Source: Desulfuromonadales bacterium
GTDB taxonomy: Bacteria; Desulfobacterota; Desulfuromonadia; Desulfuromonadales; JACZKF01
NCBI GenBank assembly: GCA_029289095.1
Contig: JARFUG010000027.1
Span: forward strand, 1 to 33,855
Reading direction: 5' to 3'
DNA: 33,855 nucleotides
The position numbers and the translations under genes are program-made. Below, piece by piece: positions 1-8,016 of this stretch. Position 1 is the first letter of the stretch, and each line of letters starts with the position of its first letter. Below the pieces are notes generated by a model. It searched no databases. It was not told the origin of the DNA and saw only the letters and a program-made list of their open reading frames with translations.

Positions 1-412
1 GCCCCCTGCGCGGGGGCGTGGATTGAAACGTGGATGATGATCATTGTCAGACCCTTGTAAACGTCGCCCCCTGCGCGGGGGCGTGGATTGAAACCATGTT
101 GCAGTAGTAGATATTACGGTTGCGATAAGGTCGCCCCCTGCGCGGGGGCGTGGATTGAAACTCGAAGAGCTCGGCCAGCTTCACAGTGTACTGGGTCGCC
201 CCCTGCGCGGGGGCGTGGATTGAAACAACCTGCTGCGCCAGGTCGCCGACCTCCTGGCGCGTCGCCCCCTGCGCGGGGGCGTGGATTGAAACTCTGCGGT
301 GGTGGATGTGGGGATCTGTACGGACATGTCGCCCCCTGCGCGGGGGCGTGGATTGAAACTCCGCAGAGCTGGTTTTGATTGGTCCAGTGGGAGTCGCCCC
401 CTGCGCGGGGGC
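1..412 (+). CRISPR. CRISPR array tail, type I-C-like repeats
   Basis: Five complete 32-bp repeats start at 63, 130, 195, 261 and 328. The window opens inside another repeat (1-29, lacking its first three bases). The repeats begin GTCGCCCCC, contain a CCCC...GGGG hairpin and end GGATTGAAAC, the form known for type I-C. Six spacers of 33-35 bp lie at 30-62, 95-129, 162-194, 227-260, 293-327 and 360-392. The seventh repeat (393-412) keeps 20 bases and then diverges, as expected of the leader-distal end. The ATTGAAAC end implies transcription along the + strand, so leader and cas genes, if present, lie before base 1. All complete repeats appear identical. The subtype is inferred from the repeat only. 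Confidence 0.97.
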
Positions 413-413
413 T

Positions 414-570
414 GTACCAACTCCTCGGGGGTCGCATCGGCAATGATGCCCCCTATGCGCTCCACGGCGAGAGTGCGGATCTGGCTGATCTTGACCCACG
501 ATCTTTTCGGCAGGACAGGGGAGGGTTGCATGAACGTTTGCTTCTGTTCCGGCCGATTTCGGCGGCATCC
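414..570 (-). pseudogene. MazF/PemK-type toxin C-terminal remnant
   Basis: On the minus strand a short open stretch starts after a TGA at 571-573 and runs into the CRISPR array. It encodes LPKRSWVKISQIRTL, followed by VERIG and PEELVQ. This resembles the C-terminal part of MazF/PemK mRNA interferases, which carry an LPK-S-V...QIRT pattern and end in a helix. The N-terminal beta-barrel half is missing behind the stop. The last helix is cut exactly where the degenerate CRISPR repeat begins, after which the frame continues only as repeat translation. No antitoxin gene is visible. It is therefore a broken fragment. The family call rests on motif memory alone. Confidence 0.5.
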
Positions 571-679
571 TCATTGGGAGATCGCATTTTTCTGGTAAAT
601 TATTCGAGTAAGAGAATCTGCGCAACTTTCCCTGGTCCGCATTCCCGCGGATGCCCATCCGTTTCTTCCGGGGGGCGGG

Positions 680-709
680 TTCCATCTCGCGGACGGATTG
701 GGGTATAAT
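680..709 (+). promoter_or_regulatory. Promoter and long leader for M16 operon
   Basis: TATAAT at 704-709 is a perfect -10 box; the -35 (TTCCAT, 680-685, 18-bp spacer) is poor. The start codon is 125 bases further on, so the leader is long. It contains a small hairpin, TCCGAA/TTCGGA around GCT, at 782-796. I see no intact gene in 571-834 on either strand. Confidence 0.5.
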
Positions 710-834
710 TCGACCGCACCACCAGGTCCGGAGAGGACGGCGCAGCGTGTCGTTTTCTCTGTCTCTTTTCTGTGCAGGTCTTCCGAAGCTTTCGGAGGAT
801 CGACCTCGTTCACCGTATCAAGGAGATTCCAGAT

Positions 835-2406
835 ATGATGTTTCAACTCCGGCGGGCGTGGCTTCTCAGCCTCGTCCTGCTGCTGCTAAGCGCGTATCCG
901 GCGGCGGCTCAGCGTCTCGAGGAGAAGGTCCGCGAGCACGATTTCGACAACGGCCTGAAACTGCTGGTCGTCGAGCGCCACGATACGCCTACCGTGACCG
1001 CCTATATCACCCTGAAGGTCGGCTCCGTCGACGAGACGAGCGAGACGCGCGGCATCGCCCATCTGCTCGAGCACATGCTCTTCAAGGGGACGACCTCCAT
1101 CGGCACCAGCGACTGGGAGAAGGAGCGGCCGATCCAGGAAGAGATCGAGCGGGTCGGCGCCCGCCTGGACGATCTGCGCGGCAGGCCCGACGCCGATCCG
1201 AAGGTGATCGCCGAACTCAGCCGCCGCCTCGACGCTCTTCAGGCCGAACAGCAGAAGTACGTCGTCAAGGACGAGTTCTCGAGCATCTACGCCGAGCACG
1301 GCGGCGTCGGCTTCAACGCCTTCACCAGCAAGGATCTGACCAGCTATCTCATCTCGCTGCCGTCCAACAAGCTGGAGCTGTGGGCGGCCATCGAGTCGGA
1401 CCGCCTGAAGAATGCGGTCTTTCGCGAGTTCTACACCGAACGCGAAGTCGTCAAGGAAGAGCGTCGCCGCGCCTATGAGACGAATCCCGGAGGGCTTCTC
1501 TACGAGAACATGATGGCCAACTCCTTCCTGATGCACCCGTACCGCAACCCGATCATCGGGTGGATGAGCGATATCGAGAATCTTACCCTCGAGCAGACGC
1601 GTCAGTTCTTCGACGCCTATTATGCCCCCGCGAACATGACCATCGCCCTGGTGGGGGATGTGCGTTTCGACGACGCAGTGAAGCTGGTGCAGAGATACTT
1701 CGGCGACATGGACTCCGGGACTCCCATGCCGCCGGTGCGTGCGGTGGAGCCCCCGCAAAGAGGGGAGCGGCGCGTTTCGATCCAGTTCGACGCCGAGCCG
1801 CGCCTCGCCATCTCGTTTCGCAAGCCGACGCTCCCCCATGCCGACGATTACGCCTTCGACCTGATCAATCTCGTTCTGACCAACGGGCGCACCAGCCGCC
1901 TGTTCCAGTCGCTCGTCGTCGACAAGGCGGTGGCCACTTCGGTGAGCGCCTACGGCGCTCCGGGGGCGAGATACTCGAACCTCTTCGTCATTACGGCGGT
2001 CCCCCGTCATCCTCACACCGTCGCCGAGGTCGAGGAGGCGATCTTCGCCGAACTCGACCGGCTGATGCGGGAGCCGGTCTCGGAGGAGGAACTGCAAAGA
2101 GCCCGCAACCGGCTGCAGACCGATCATCTGCGCATGCTAAGGGAGAACAACGGCCTTGCCCGCATGCTGACCTACTACCAGACGGTGGCCGGCGACTGGC
2201 GCTATCTCGTCGATTACGACGAGCGCATCGCCGAGTTCACTGCCGAGGACATCATGAGGACCGCCCGGCGGTATTTCCGCCCCGAGAACCGCACCATCAC
2301 GACGGTGAGCCGCGAGGAGGGGAGCGTCATGGTGCAGCAGGGACACCGCAGCGCTCCGGCCCCGGAGCTCGAAATGAGCCGCTCGGCGGTGGGAGGTGAG
2401 CGATGA
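835..2406 (+). CDS. M16 zinc metallopeptidase, catalytic subunit
   Basis: A 523-residue pitrilysin/processing-peptidase-like protein. The start at 835 follows AAGGAG (820-825) by 9 bases and gives a clean signal peptide (RR, then a leucine-rich core, ending AAAQ near residue 26). An upstream in-frame ATG at 772 would bury that signal. The inverted zinc motif HLLEH is at 76-80, with H76, H80 and E79 in their expected roles. The distal glutamate region EREVVKEERR follows near residues 203-212. A charged, helical insertion of about 60 residues lies between them. It likely degrades peptides in the periplasm as a partner of the next gene, whose ATG overlaps its stop by 4 bp. The substrate is unknown. 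Confidence 0.92.
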   Translation: MMFQLRRAWLLSLVLLLLSAYPAAAQRLEEKVREHDFDNGLKLLVVERHDTPTVTAYITLKVGSVDETSETRGIAHLLEHMLFKGTTSIGTSDWEKERPIQEEIERVGARLDDLRGRPDADPKVIAELSRRLDALQAEQQKYVVKDEFSSIYAEHGGVGFNAFTSKDLTSYLISLPSNKLELWAAIESDRLKNAVFREFYTEREVVKEERRRAYETNPGGLLYENMMANSFLMHPYRNPIIGWMSDIENLTLEQTRQFFDAYYAPANMTIALVGDVRFDDAVKLVQRYFGDMDSGTPMPPVRAVEPPQRGERRVSIQFDAEPRLAISFRKPTLPHADDYAFDLINLVLTNGRTSRLFQSLVVDKAVATSVSAYGAPGARYSNLFVITAVPRHPHTVAEVEEAIFAELDRLMREPVSEEELQRARNRLQTDHLRMLRENNGLARMLTYYQTVAGDWRYLVDYDERIAEFTAEDIMRTARRYFRPENRTITTVSREEGSVMVQQGHRSAPAPELEMSRSAVGGER

Positions 2407-3869
2407 GAACGCTTCTGCGCACCCGGCCCCTGCTGTGGCTTCTGCTGCTGGTCTGGACCATCTCCGCCCTTGCGGCGCCTGACGCCGCTTTCGCGTCCGA
2501 GGAGCCTCGGCGCTCCTCTCCCATCGCGGGGCTGAGCTTCGAGCCGCTCGAGTTCGAGATTCCTCCCGTCGACCGGGTCGATTTGCCCAACGGCATCCGG
2601 CTCTATCTGCGCGAAGACCAGGAGCTTCCGCTGGTGGAGGTGAGCGTCATGCTCGAGGGGGGGGCGGTCTACGTCCCGCACGACAAGACAGGGCTCGAAA
2701 GTCTCTTCGCCACATTGCTGCGTACCGGAGGGGCGGGCGCACTCTCGCCGATGGAGGTCGACGAGGCGCTGGAGACGATGGCGGCGAACTTTTCCGTCTC
2801 CTCTGACGCCTACGCCACAAGCTTCGGACTCTCATTGCGCAGCCAGGACCTGGAGGAGGGGATGGCGATCCTTTCGGCCATTCTCCGCGAACCGGCGCTC
2901 GATCCCGGGCGCCTGGCGCTGGCGCGCAAGCAGTCGATCGAAAATATCCGCCGGCAGGACGATCAGCCCAATTCCGTCGCCTCGCGCGCCCTGATGCGGG
3001 CGATCTACGGCGATCATCCCCTGGGTCGCACGCCGACCGAAGAGACGGTGAACGCCGTCACCCGGGAGGACCTTGCCGCCTTCCACCAGAGATTCTTCCA
3101 TCCGGACAACCTCTGGATCGCCATTTCGGGCGACTTCGACCGGCAGGAGGTCCTCGCGCTGCTGAACCGCCACTTGGGCGACTGGGCGCCGGCCGGTTTC
3201 GTCAGGCCTGAGATCCCTCCGGTTGAGCCGAACCGCGAGGCAATGGTGCTGACGGCGCCGAAAAACATCCCCCAGACGACGATCCTTCTCGGGGATCTCG
3301 GCATCGACAAGGACGACCCCGACCTGCACGCGGTGCGGGTGATGAACTACATCCTCGGAGGCGGAAGCTTCAACTCGCGCCTGATGCGGGAAATCCGCTC
3401 CAACCGGGGGCTCGCCTATTCGGTCTACTCCTTCTACCAGATCGGACGGCGGCTGCCCGGCCCCTTCATCGCCGGCACCGAGACCAAGAGCGACAGCACC
3501 CTGTTCGCCGTCAACCTGATGCGCGAGATCATCGCCGGAATGCAGAACGAGCCCGTCTCCAGGGCCGAGCTGAACCTTGCCCGGGAGAGCCTGGTCAACT
3601 CGTTCATCTTCGGTTTCACCAACACGCACGAGGTCGTCACCCAGCAGATGCGCCTCGACTTCTACGATTATCCGGAAGATTTCCTTCAGACGTACCGCGA
3701 CAAGGTGGCCTCAGTCACTGTCGAGGATGTGCAGAGGGTTGCCCGCGACCATCTCGATCTCGACCGGGCGAAGATCGTCCTGGTGGGCGACATCCCGGCC
3801 CTGGACGGCGATCCGAAGGAACTCGGGCTCCCGGTGCGTCAAGTGACGGAGACGGGTGAGGTCGAGTAA
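2403..3869 (+). CDS. M16 peptidase-like, non-catalytic subunit
   Basis: A 488-residue second M16-fold protein with an N-terminal signal peptide (LLWLLLLVWTISALAA). At the place of the zinc motif it reads GLESLFATLL, so HxxEH is absent and it should not bind zinc. The family's C-terminal domain is recognisable, with GGGSFNSRLMREIRSNRGLAYS near residues 318-339. In bacteria such inactive subunits pair with an active M16 partner to form a closed chamber. The 4-bp ATGA overlap with the upstream catalytic gene fits equimolar translation of a heterodimer. The role of the complex is not shown by the sequence. Confidence 0.92.
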   Translation: MRTLLRTRPLLWLLLLVWTISALAAPDAAFASEEPRRSSPIAGLSFEPLEFEIPPVDRVDLPNGIRLYLREDQELPLVEVSVMLEGGAVYVPHDKTGLESLFATLLRTGGAGALSPMEVDEALETMAANFSVSSDAYATSFGLSLRSQDLEEGMAILSAILREPALDPGRLALARKQSIENIRRQDDQPNSVASRALMRAIYGDHPLGRTPTEETVNAVTREDLAAFHQRFFHPDNLWIAISGDFDRQEVLALLNRHLGDWAPAGFVRPEIPPVEPNREAMVLTAPKNIPQTTILLGDLGIDKDDPDLHAVRVMNYILGGGSFNSRLMREIRSNRGLAYSVYSFYQIGRRLPGPFIAGTETKSDSTLFAVNLMREIIAGMQNEPVSRAELNLARESLVNSFIFGFTNTHEVVTQQMRLDFYDYPEDFLQTYRDKVASVTVEDVQRVARDHLDLDRAKIVLVGDIPALDGDPKELGLPVRQVTETGEVE

Positions 3870-3884
3870 ACGGAGCACGCGCTT

Positions 3885-4412
3885 TTGGACATTCTACGCA
3901 ACTACAACGCGCTGCTGCAGCGCGTCGACGAGCTGTGCCGCACGATAGAGCAGGCGTGCCGGGAGGACCTCGCCTGCGGCCCGGGGTGCGATGCCTGCTG
4001 CAGGCATCTCACGCTCTTTCGGGTCGAGGGGTTGGCCCTCGCCCGCGCTGCGGCGCGCCTCCCTGCCGATCGCAGAGAAGCGTTGCGCACCCGGGCGCGC
4101 AACGCTTCCGCCGACGGCCCCTGCCCCCTTCTGGAAGGGGGTCTTTGCGCCCTCTATGACGCCCGTCCCCTGATCTGCCGCACCCACGGGCTCCCTTTGC
4201 TCCTGTCCCGTGAGGAGAAACGGGTCGATTTCTGCCCTGAGAATTTCCGAGGGAAAAGCGTTATCCCTTCCGGGGCGCTCATCGACCTGGAGCGTCTGAA
4301 TACGGCTCTGGCCGCCGTCGAGGGGGTCTTTCTCGCCGAGACCGGCAGAAAGAGCCCGTCGAATCGCCTCAGCATTGCCCGAAGCCTCCTTCTTGCAGAA
4401 GACGAATTCTGA
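3885..4412 (+). CDS. YkgJ-family cysteine-cluster protein
   Basis: A 175-residue soluble protein of the CxxCxxCC (YkgJ/UPF0153) type. Clustered cysteines occur as CGPGCDACC near residues 31-39, then CPLLEGGLC and CRTHG further on, presumably binding a metal or iron-sulfur centre. The start is a TTG at 3885, chosen because CGGAG at 3871-3875 lies 9 bases upstream and the family homology begins near the N-terminus. It starts 15 bases after the second M16 gene and is probably the last gene of that operon. Biochemical function is unknown; a link to the M16 pair is inferred only from position. Confidence 0.85.
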   Translation: MDILRNYNALLQRVDELCRTIEQACREDLACGPGCDACCRHLTLFRVEGLALARAAARLPADRREALRTRARNASADGPCPLLEGGLCALYDARPLICRTHGLPLLLSREEKRVDFCPENFRGKSVIPSGALIDLERLNTALAAVEGVFLAETGRKSPSNRLSIARSLLLAEDEF

Positions 4413-4454
4413 TGCAACCTTTTGATCTCACTTCAACATAGGTGAAGTTTGGGA

Positions 4455-4482
4455 TTGAAAAGATGCGGCTTTATGTTCTAAT
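4455..4482 (+). promoter_or_regulatory. Sigma-70-type promoter for DUF948/YtxH operon
   Basis: TTGAAA (4455-4460), a 16-bp spacer and TCTAAT (4477-4482) give a predicted transcription start about 35 bases before the start codon. The same TCTAAT box and 16-bp spacing occur before the lipoprotein gene at 19844. A small inverted repeat, ACTTCA/TGAAGT, lies just upstream (about 4430-4449). Confidence 0.6.
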
Positions 4483-4521
4483 TAATATTGGCTCTGAAAA
4501 CCGCCTTCCAGGAGATATGGA

Positions 4522-4929
4522 ATGAATGTTGAAGTCCTGGCGCTTATCGCTACCATTGTCTTTGTCCTCATCGCCCTCTTTCTCATCCCCCTGATGCTGC
4601 AGCTTCGGCAGACGGCGCAGAAGGTCGACGAACTCGTCAGCACCGCCCAGCGCGAGATGCTCCCCATCCTGCGCGATCTGCGCGAGATCACCGAGAGGGC
4701 CAAGGTGATCTCGGACGAGACGGAGAAGGATTTGAAAAAGGTGCGACCGATCTTCGATTCGCTGGAACAGACGGGCGAAATGATCCACAACTTCACCGCG
4801 GCCATGAATTCGGGGATAGGCCAGATCGTCGGCCGCTCCATGGGGACGTGGCTCGGGATGCGTGCCGCAAAAAAAGCCGTTGCCAAGGAACTGTCCAAAT
4901 CGAAAAAAGGAGGTAGAGAAAATGGCTGA
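4522..4929 (+). CDS. DUF948-like membrane-anchored coiled-coil protein
   Basis: A 135-residue protein with one N-terminal transmembrane helix (about residues 5-28, ALIATIVFVLIALFLIPLML). A charged, heptad-like helix then runs to about residue 90, followed by a glycine-rich segment and a lysine-rich tail. This layout is that of DUF948 proteins, often found beside YtxH-domain genes. Start at 4522 with AGGAGA at 4510-4515. The stop overlaps the next gene by 8 bp, so the two are coupled. An envelope or stress role is inferred from the family's usual neighbours, not from any catalytic motif. Confidence 0.8.
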   Translation: MNVEVLALIATIVFVLIALFLIPLMLQLRQTAQKVDELVSTAQREMLPILRDLREITERAKVISDETEKDLKKVRPIFDSLEQTGEMIHNFTAAMNSGIGQIVGRSMGTWLGMRAAKKAVAKELSKSKKGGRENG

Positions 4930-5272
4930 AGAAAAAGGAAGCAGCTCGTTTCTGACATTCGTCATGGGGGCCGCCATCGGCGCGGGTCTCGCCTATCTGT
5001 ACGCTCCTCGCTCAGGGGAGGAGAGCCGCAATCAACTGCGCAAGATGGCCGACGATATCCGGGAAAAGGTGCAGGAGGCCACAGATGAGGCCGAAGCGCG
5101 CATCCGGAAGGCCATCGAGGAGAGCAGAACGATGTACGAGGAGCGCAAGAACGCCGTCTACGCCGCCGCCGAGGCCGGCAAGGAGGCGTACCGGGAAAGA
5201 AAGGAGGCGGTCGTTGCGGCCGCGGAGGCGGGGCAGGAAGCCTACGAGGAAGAGATCACAAAACCGCAGTGA
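4922..5272 (+). CDS. YtxH-domain protein
   Basis: A 116-residue protein starting at ATG 4922, 7 bases after a perfect AAGGAGGT (4907-4914). Residues about 7-30 form a glycine/alanine-rich membrane segment (FVMGAAIGAGLAYLYAPRSG), the YtxH signature. The rest is a long charged helix with a near-repeated unit, ERKNAVYAAAEAGKEAY then ERKEAVVAAAEAGQEAY, near residues 73-106. YtxH proteins are small membrane-tethered proteins linked to stress in Gram-positives; function here is unknown. The gene overlaps the upstream DUF948-like gene and is followed directly by a terminator. Confidence 0.88.
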   Translation: MAEEKGSSSFLTFVMGAAIGAGLAYLYAPRSGEESRNQLRKMADDIREKVQEATDEAEARIRKAIEESRTMYEERKNAVYAAAEAGKEAYRERKEAVVAAAEAGQEAYEEEITKPQ

Positions 5273-5290
5273 GACTCCTTCGCACCGCAG

Positions 5291-5321
5291 AAAGCCCACT
5301 CACTGGAGTGGGCTTTTTTTT
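5291..5321 (+). terminator. Rho-independent terminator after YtxH gene
   Basis: A perfect 11-bp stem, AAAGCCCACTC (5291-5301) with GAGTGGGCTTT (5306-5316) around ACTG, is followed by an unbroken T tract. It lies 18 bases after the YtxH-gene stop. Confidence 0.95.
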
Positions 5322-5353
5322 CTGGAGGTTTCTCTTTCCGGAGTTTCGAGACG

Positions 5354-6700
5354 ATGGCCTGGTTGAGGGAAAAGATCAGCAGCGCCGAACAATTTTTTCG
5401 GCGCGACATGTGGAAGATCGACTGGAACCCGCTCCCCTGGTGGAAACGGGGGACGCTGAAAACTGTCCAGTTCAGCATTCTGGTGGTGCGCGAGTTCATT
5501 GCCGACAACTGCATGGTGCGCGCCTCAGCCCTGACTTTCGCAACCCTGCTCGCCCTTGTGCCCCTTCTGGCTCTGGCCTTCTCCGTCCTCTCGGGGCTGG
5601 GGGTGCAGAACACCCTGGCGCCGCTCATTCTCGAGCGTGTGACGGCTGCAGGCGAAGAAGTCGTCACGACCATTCTCGATTACATGAACCGGACGAACTT
5701 CGGTCAGCTCGGAGCGATCGGTCTGCTGTCGCTGATTGTGACGTCCTGGGCCCTCATGTCCAATATCGAAGGGAGCCTCAACGCCCTGTGGGCCACCGGG
5801 GAGAGCCGTTCGGTCTTTCGTCGTTTCGCCGACTACACGTCCGTTCTTCTGCTCGGCCCCGTCTTCATCTTCATCGCCGTTTCCATGACGGGCACGCTGC
5901 GCAGCCAGGCTTTCGTTCAGGCGGTGCTCGAGATGGCCTTCGTCGGCCAGATGATCCTTTTTCTCTTCCACGTCCTGCCTTATTTTCTGATGTGGGCCGT
6001 CTTCACCTTCATCTACATCTTCATGCCCAATCACAAGGTCCGCTGGCAGGCCGCGCTTCTGGGCGGCATCTTCGGCGGCACTCTCTGGCAGCTCGCCCAG
6101 TGGGGATACGTCACTTCGCAGGTCGGCATGGCGCGATACAACGCCATCTACGGAACGCTGGCCGCCCTTCCGATCCTGATGATCTGGATCTACATCTCGT
6201 GGGTCATCGTTCTGCTCGGCGCCGAGTTGGCCTTCGTCTGGCAAAACCAGAACAGCATCCGCCGGGAGATCCTCGAGGAGAAGGTCAGCGCGATGAGCCA
6301 GGAAATGATCGCTCTCACCCTCATGATGAAGATCACCGAGATCTTCTACAGGGGAGACGGTCCCTGGACCATGGAGAAAATCGCCGAAGAGCTGCACCTT
6401 CCCCCCAAACTCGGCCGACGGATCGCCGACGATCTCGTCGCCCTCGGGTATCTCGTCCGTGCCCAGGACGAGGAGGAGAACCTGTGCTACCAGCCGGCGC
6501 GCGCCCCGGAGACGGTGCAAGTCTTCACTCTGCTCACCGATATTCGCGGACAGGGGGCCGATGCGGGGCACGACACGCTGATCGAGTGGAAGCGGGTGCG
6601 GGAGTTGGAGGATGCGCTGGCCGGGGCCGAGCGCAAGTGCCTGGAGGGGGTGACGCTGAAGGATCTCGCCGTAAAGGGGGGAAAACTCGTTCAGGGCTGA
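5354..6700 (+). CDS. YihY/BrkB-family inner-membrane protein
   Basis: A 448-residue polytopic protein of the YihY/BrkB family (once annotated as RNase BN). Hallmarks are the N-terminal DNCMVRASALTFATLLALVPLLAL segment near residues 54-77, at least six hydrophobic helices to about residue 300, and a conserved FTFIYIFMPNHKVRW motif near 216-230. After about residue 305 comes a soluble tail resembling a winged helix (MEKIAEELHLPPKLGRRIADDLVALGYL), a known extension in this family. The substrate is unestablished. The stop is 3 bases from the end of the convergent lpxH. Confidence 0.9.
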   Translation: MAWLREKISSAEQFFRRDMWKIDWNPLPWWKRGTLKTVQFSILVVREFIADNCMVRASALTFATLLALVPLLALAFSVLSGLGVQNTLAPLILERVTAAGEEVVTTILDYMNRTNFGQLGAIGLLSLIVTSWALMSNIEGSLNALWATGESRSVFRRFADYTSVLLLGPVFIFIAVSMTGTLRSQAFVQAVLEMAFVGQMILFLFHVLPYFLMWAVFTFIYIFMPNHKVRWQAALLGGIFGGTLWQLAQWGYVTSQVGMARYNAIYGTLAALPILMIWIYISWVIVLLGAELAFVWQNQNSIRREILEEKVSAMSQEMIALTLMMKITEIFYRGDGPWTMEKIAEELHLPPKLGRRIADDLVALGYLVRAQDEEENLCYQPARAPETVQVFTLLTDIRGQGADAGHDTLIEWKRVRELEDALAGAERKCLEGVTLKDLAVKGGKLVQG

Positions 6701-6703
6701 GGC

Positions 6704-7447
6704 TCAGCCCGTCTGGCGCTTCTCGCTTTTTGCGCCCGGATAGGTGCGCAGGGTGAACTGCCCCCCATCCCACACGGCGTAGGAGTACTGGTGGAGCCAG
6801 TCGCCGAGAGAGACGAGGGTCTTTCCGTCGCTTCGCTCCAGGAGGGGGGAGTGGAAGTGCCCCGTGACGACCGCCTCGAACCCCTCGGCGAAGCGCCGGG
6901 CGGCATGGGAGCGGAGCATCTCGCGGGGAATCCAGCGCGCCTGCTTGGCGGCATGTTTTTTTCCGCTCTGCCGCCCCGCCCAGGCGGCGATCCCCCAGAT
7001 CCAGTCGGGAGGAAAGACCCCGATCATCTTCTGCAGGATGCGGCTGCGCAGTACGCCCCGCCACAGGCGGTACCCGCGGTCGTGCGGATTGACCAGATCG
7101 CCGTGGGAGACGAAGGCAGGAGTTCCGTCCAGATCGATGGAGCCGCCGTCGGGCAGGATGCGGCAGTCCAGCGTCTCGGCGAAATAGGGACCCATGTGAA
7201 AATCGTGGTTCCCCTCCACGTAGACGATTTCCGTCCCGCTCTGGCGCACCCGGCGCAACTCCTCGAGCACCGGAACGTATGCCGAGAAGGCGACGTGGCG
7301 GTAGCCGACCCAGAATTCGAAAATATCTCCCAGCAGGTACAGGGTCCGAATGCGCCCCCTCTCTTCCGAAAGAAAGGCCATCAGCCGCCGGTAGTTCTCA
7401 TCGTCCGGGTGGCGCAGGTGGGCGTCGGCAATAAATACATCCTTCAT
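6704..7447 (-). CDS. lpxH: UDP-2,3-diacylglucosamine diphosphatase (LpxH-like)
   Basis: A 247-residue calcineurin-fold phosphoesterase. Metal motifs are D8-A-H10, GD at 40-41 in LLGDIFEFW, GNHD at 79-82, SHGD near 113-116 and GHFH near 196-199. LpxH makes lipid X from UDP-2,3-diacylglucosamine at the cytoplasmic face of the inner membrane, an early step of lipid A synthesis. The LGDIFEFW motif favours LpxH over other phosphoesterases, though GNHD differs from the GNRD of E. coli LpxH, so an LpxH2-type paralogue is possible. No Shine-Dalgarno precedes the ATG; see the promoter at 7456-7485. It stands alone on the minus strand. Confidence 0.85.
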   Translation of the reverse strand: MKDVFIADAHLRHPDDENYRRLMAFLSEERGRIRTLYLLGDIFEFWVGYRHVAFSAYVPVLEELRRVRQSGTEIVYVEGNHDFHMGPYFAETLDCRILPDGGSIDLDGTPAFVSHGDLVNPHDRGYRLWRGVLRSRILQKMIGVFPPDWIWGIAAWAGRQSGKKHAAKQARWIPREMLRSHAARRFAEGFEAVVTGHFHSPLLERSDGKTLVSLGDWLHQYSYAVWDGGQFTLRTYPGAKSEKRQTG

Positions 7448-7455
7448 GACGGGTC

Positions 7456-7485
7456 ATTATGGGGAAGGGGGTCGGGGGAAGTCAA
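7456..7485 (-). promoter_or_regulatory. Promoter of lpxH, implies leaderless mRNA
   Basis: On the minus strand TTGACT (7480-7485), an 18-bp spacer and CATAAT (7456-7461) form a good sigma-70 site. Only 8 bases separate the -10 from the lpxH ATG, so transcription should begin at or within a few bases of the start codon. Confidence 0.6.
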
Positions 7486-7489
7486 GTCG

Positions 7490-7503
7490 GGAGTTGGGAG
7501 CCA
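7490..7503. repeat. Heptanucleotide repeat, short copy
   Basis: Two heptads, GGAGTTG and GGAGCCA, in the lpxH/CoA-binding intergenic region. It is the shortest of seven related purine-rich sites in the window. Confidence 0.5.
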
Positions 7504-7525
7504 ATGAGAACCTTTTTTGTCCGCA

Positions 7526-7553
7526 TTGCCAAATTGAAAAAATCCGCTATCCT
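7526..7553 (+). promoter_or_regulatory. Promoter for CoA-binding protein gene
   Basis: TTGCCA (7526-7531), a 16-bp spacer and TATCCT (7548-7553) lie about 30 bases before the start codon. It is divergent from the lpxH promoter. Confidence 0.45.
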
Positions 7554-7581
7554 TAGCTGAGACTTTAACCGAGGGATTTTC

Positions 7582-7986
7582 ATGAAGGTTCAGGATCAGA
7601 TCGAGACGTTTCTCCAGGAGTCCGTCTTCGGGGTGGTTGGAGCTTCTTCCAAGCCTGAAAAATACGGAAACAAGGTCCTTCGCTGCTATCTTCAGAACGG
7701 CCGGCGTGCTGTACCGGTGAATCCGGTCGAGAAACAGATCGAGGGACTCGATGTTGTTGCAGACGTTTCGCAACTCCCCCCCGAGGTGTTGAGCCTCTCC
7801 ATCATCACCCCCCCGCAGGTCACGGAGAAGGTCGTCGATGCGGCGATCGCCAAGGGGATCCGCAATCTCTGGATGCAGCCCGGGGCCGAAAGTCCGGCTG
7901 CGGTGGAGCGGGCGCGCCGGGCGGGGCTCAACGTCATCGCCGATGGCAGTTGCGTGTTGGTGGTTCTCGGCTACCGCGACCATTGA
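7582..7986 (+). CDS. CoA-binding-domain protein (YccU-like)
   Basis: A 134-residue single Rossmann-type domain of the CoA_binding_2 family. It shows SVFGVVGASSKPEKYGNKVLRCYLQ near residues 14-38, the nucleotide-binding turn, then PVNPVEKQIEGL, SIITPPQVTEKVVDAAIAKGIRNLWMQPGAES and a terminal IADGSCVLV. It matches the N-terminal domain of succinyl-CoA synthetase alpha chains but has no catalytic domain, so it probably binds CoA or a related nucleotide as a small regulator. A GAGGGA-like site lies about 5-10 bases before the ATG. The VOC gene follows after 30 bases, probably in one transcript. Confidence 0.9.
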   Translation: MKVQDQIETFLQESVFGVVGASSKPEKYGNKVLRCYLQNGRRAVPVNPVEKQIEGLDVVADVSQLPPEVLSLSIITPPQVTEKVVDAAIAKGIRNLWMQPGAESPAAVERARRAGLNVIADGSCVLVVLGYRDH

Positions 7987-8016
7987 CAAGCAGCCGGCAA
8001 GGCTGAAGGAAGCGCC

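Noticed and set aside
47-443. Several open frames across the first 440 bases on both strands
   Set aside because: They are translations of the CRISPR repeats (repeating APAQGAT- or PPRRGR-like strings), not genes.
886-2127. A 413-codon minus-strand frame opposite the catalytic M16 gene
   Set aside because: The + strand has a signal peptide, zinc motif and ribosome-binding site; the minus frame has no recognisable protein features.
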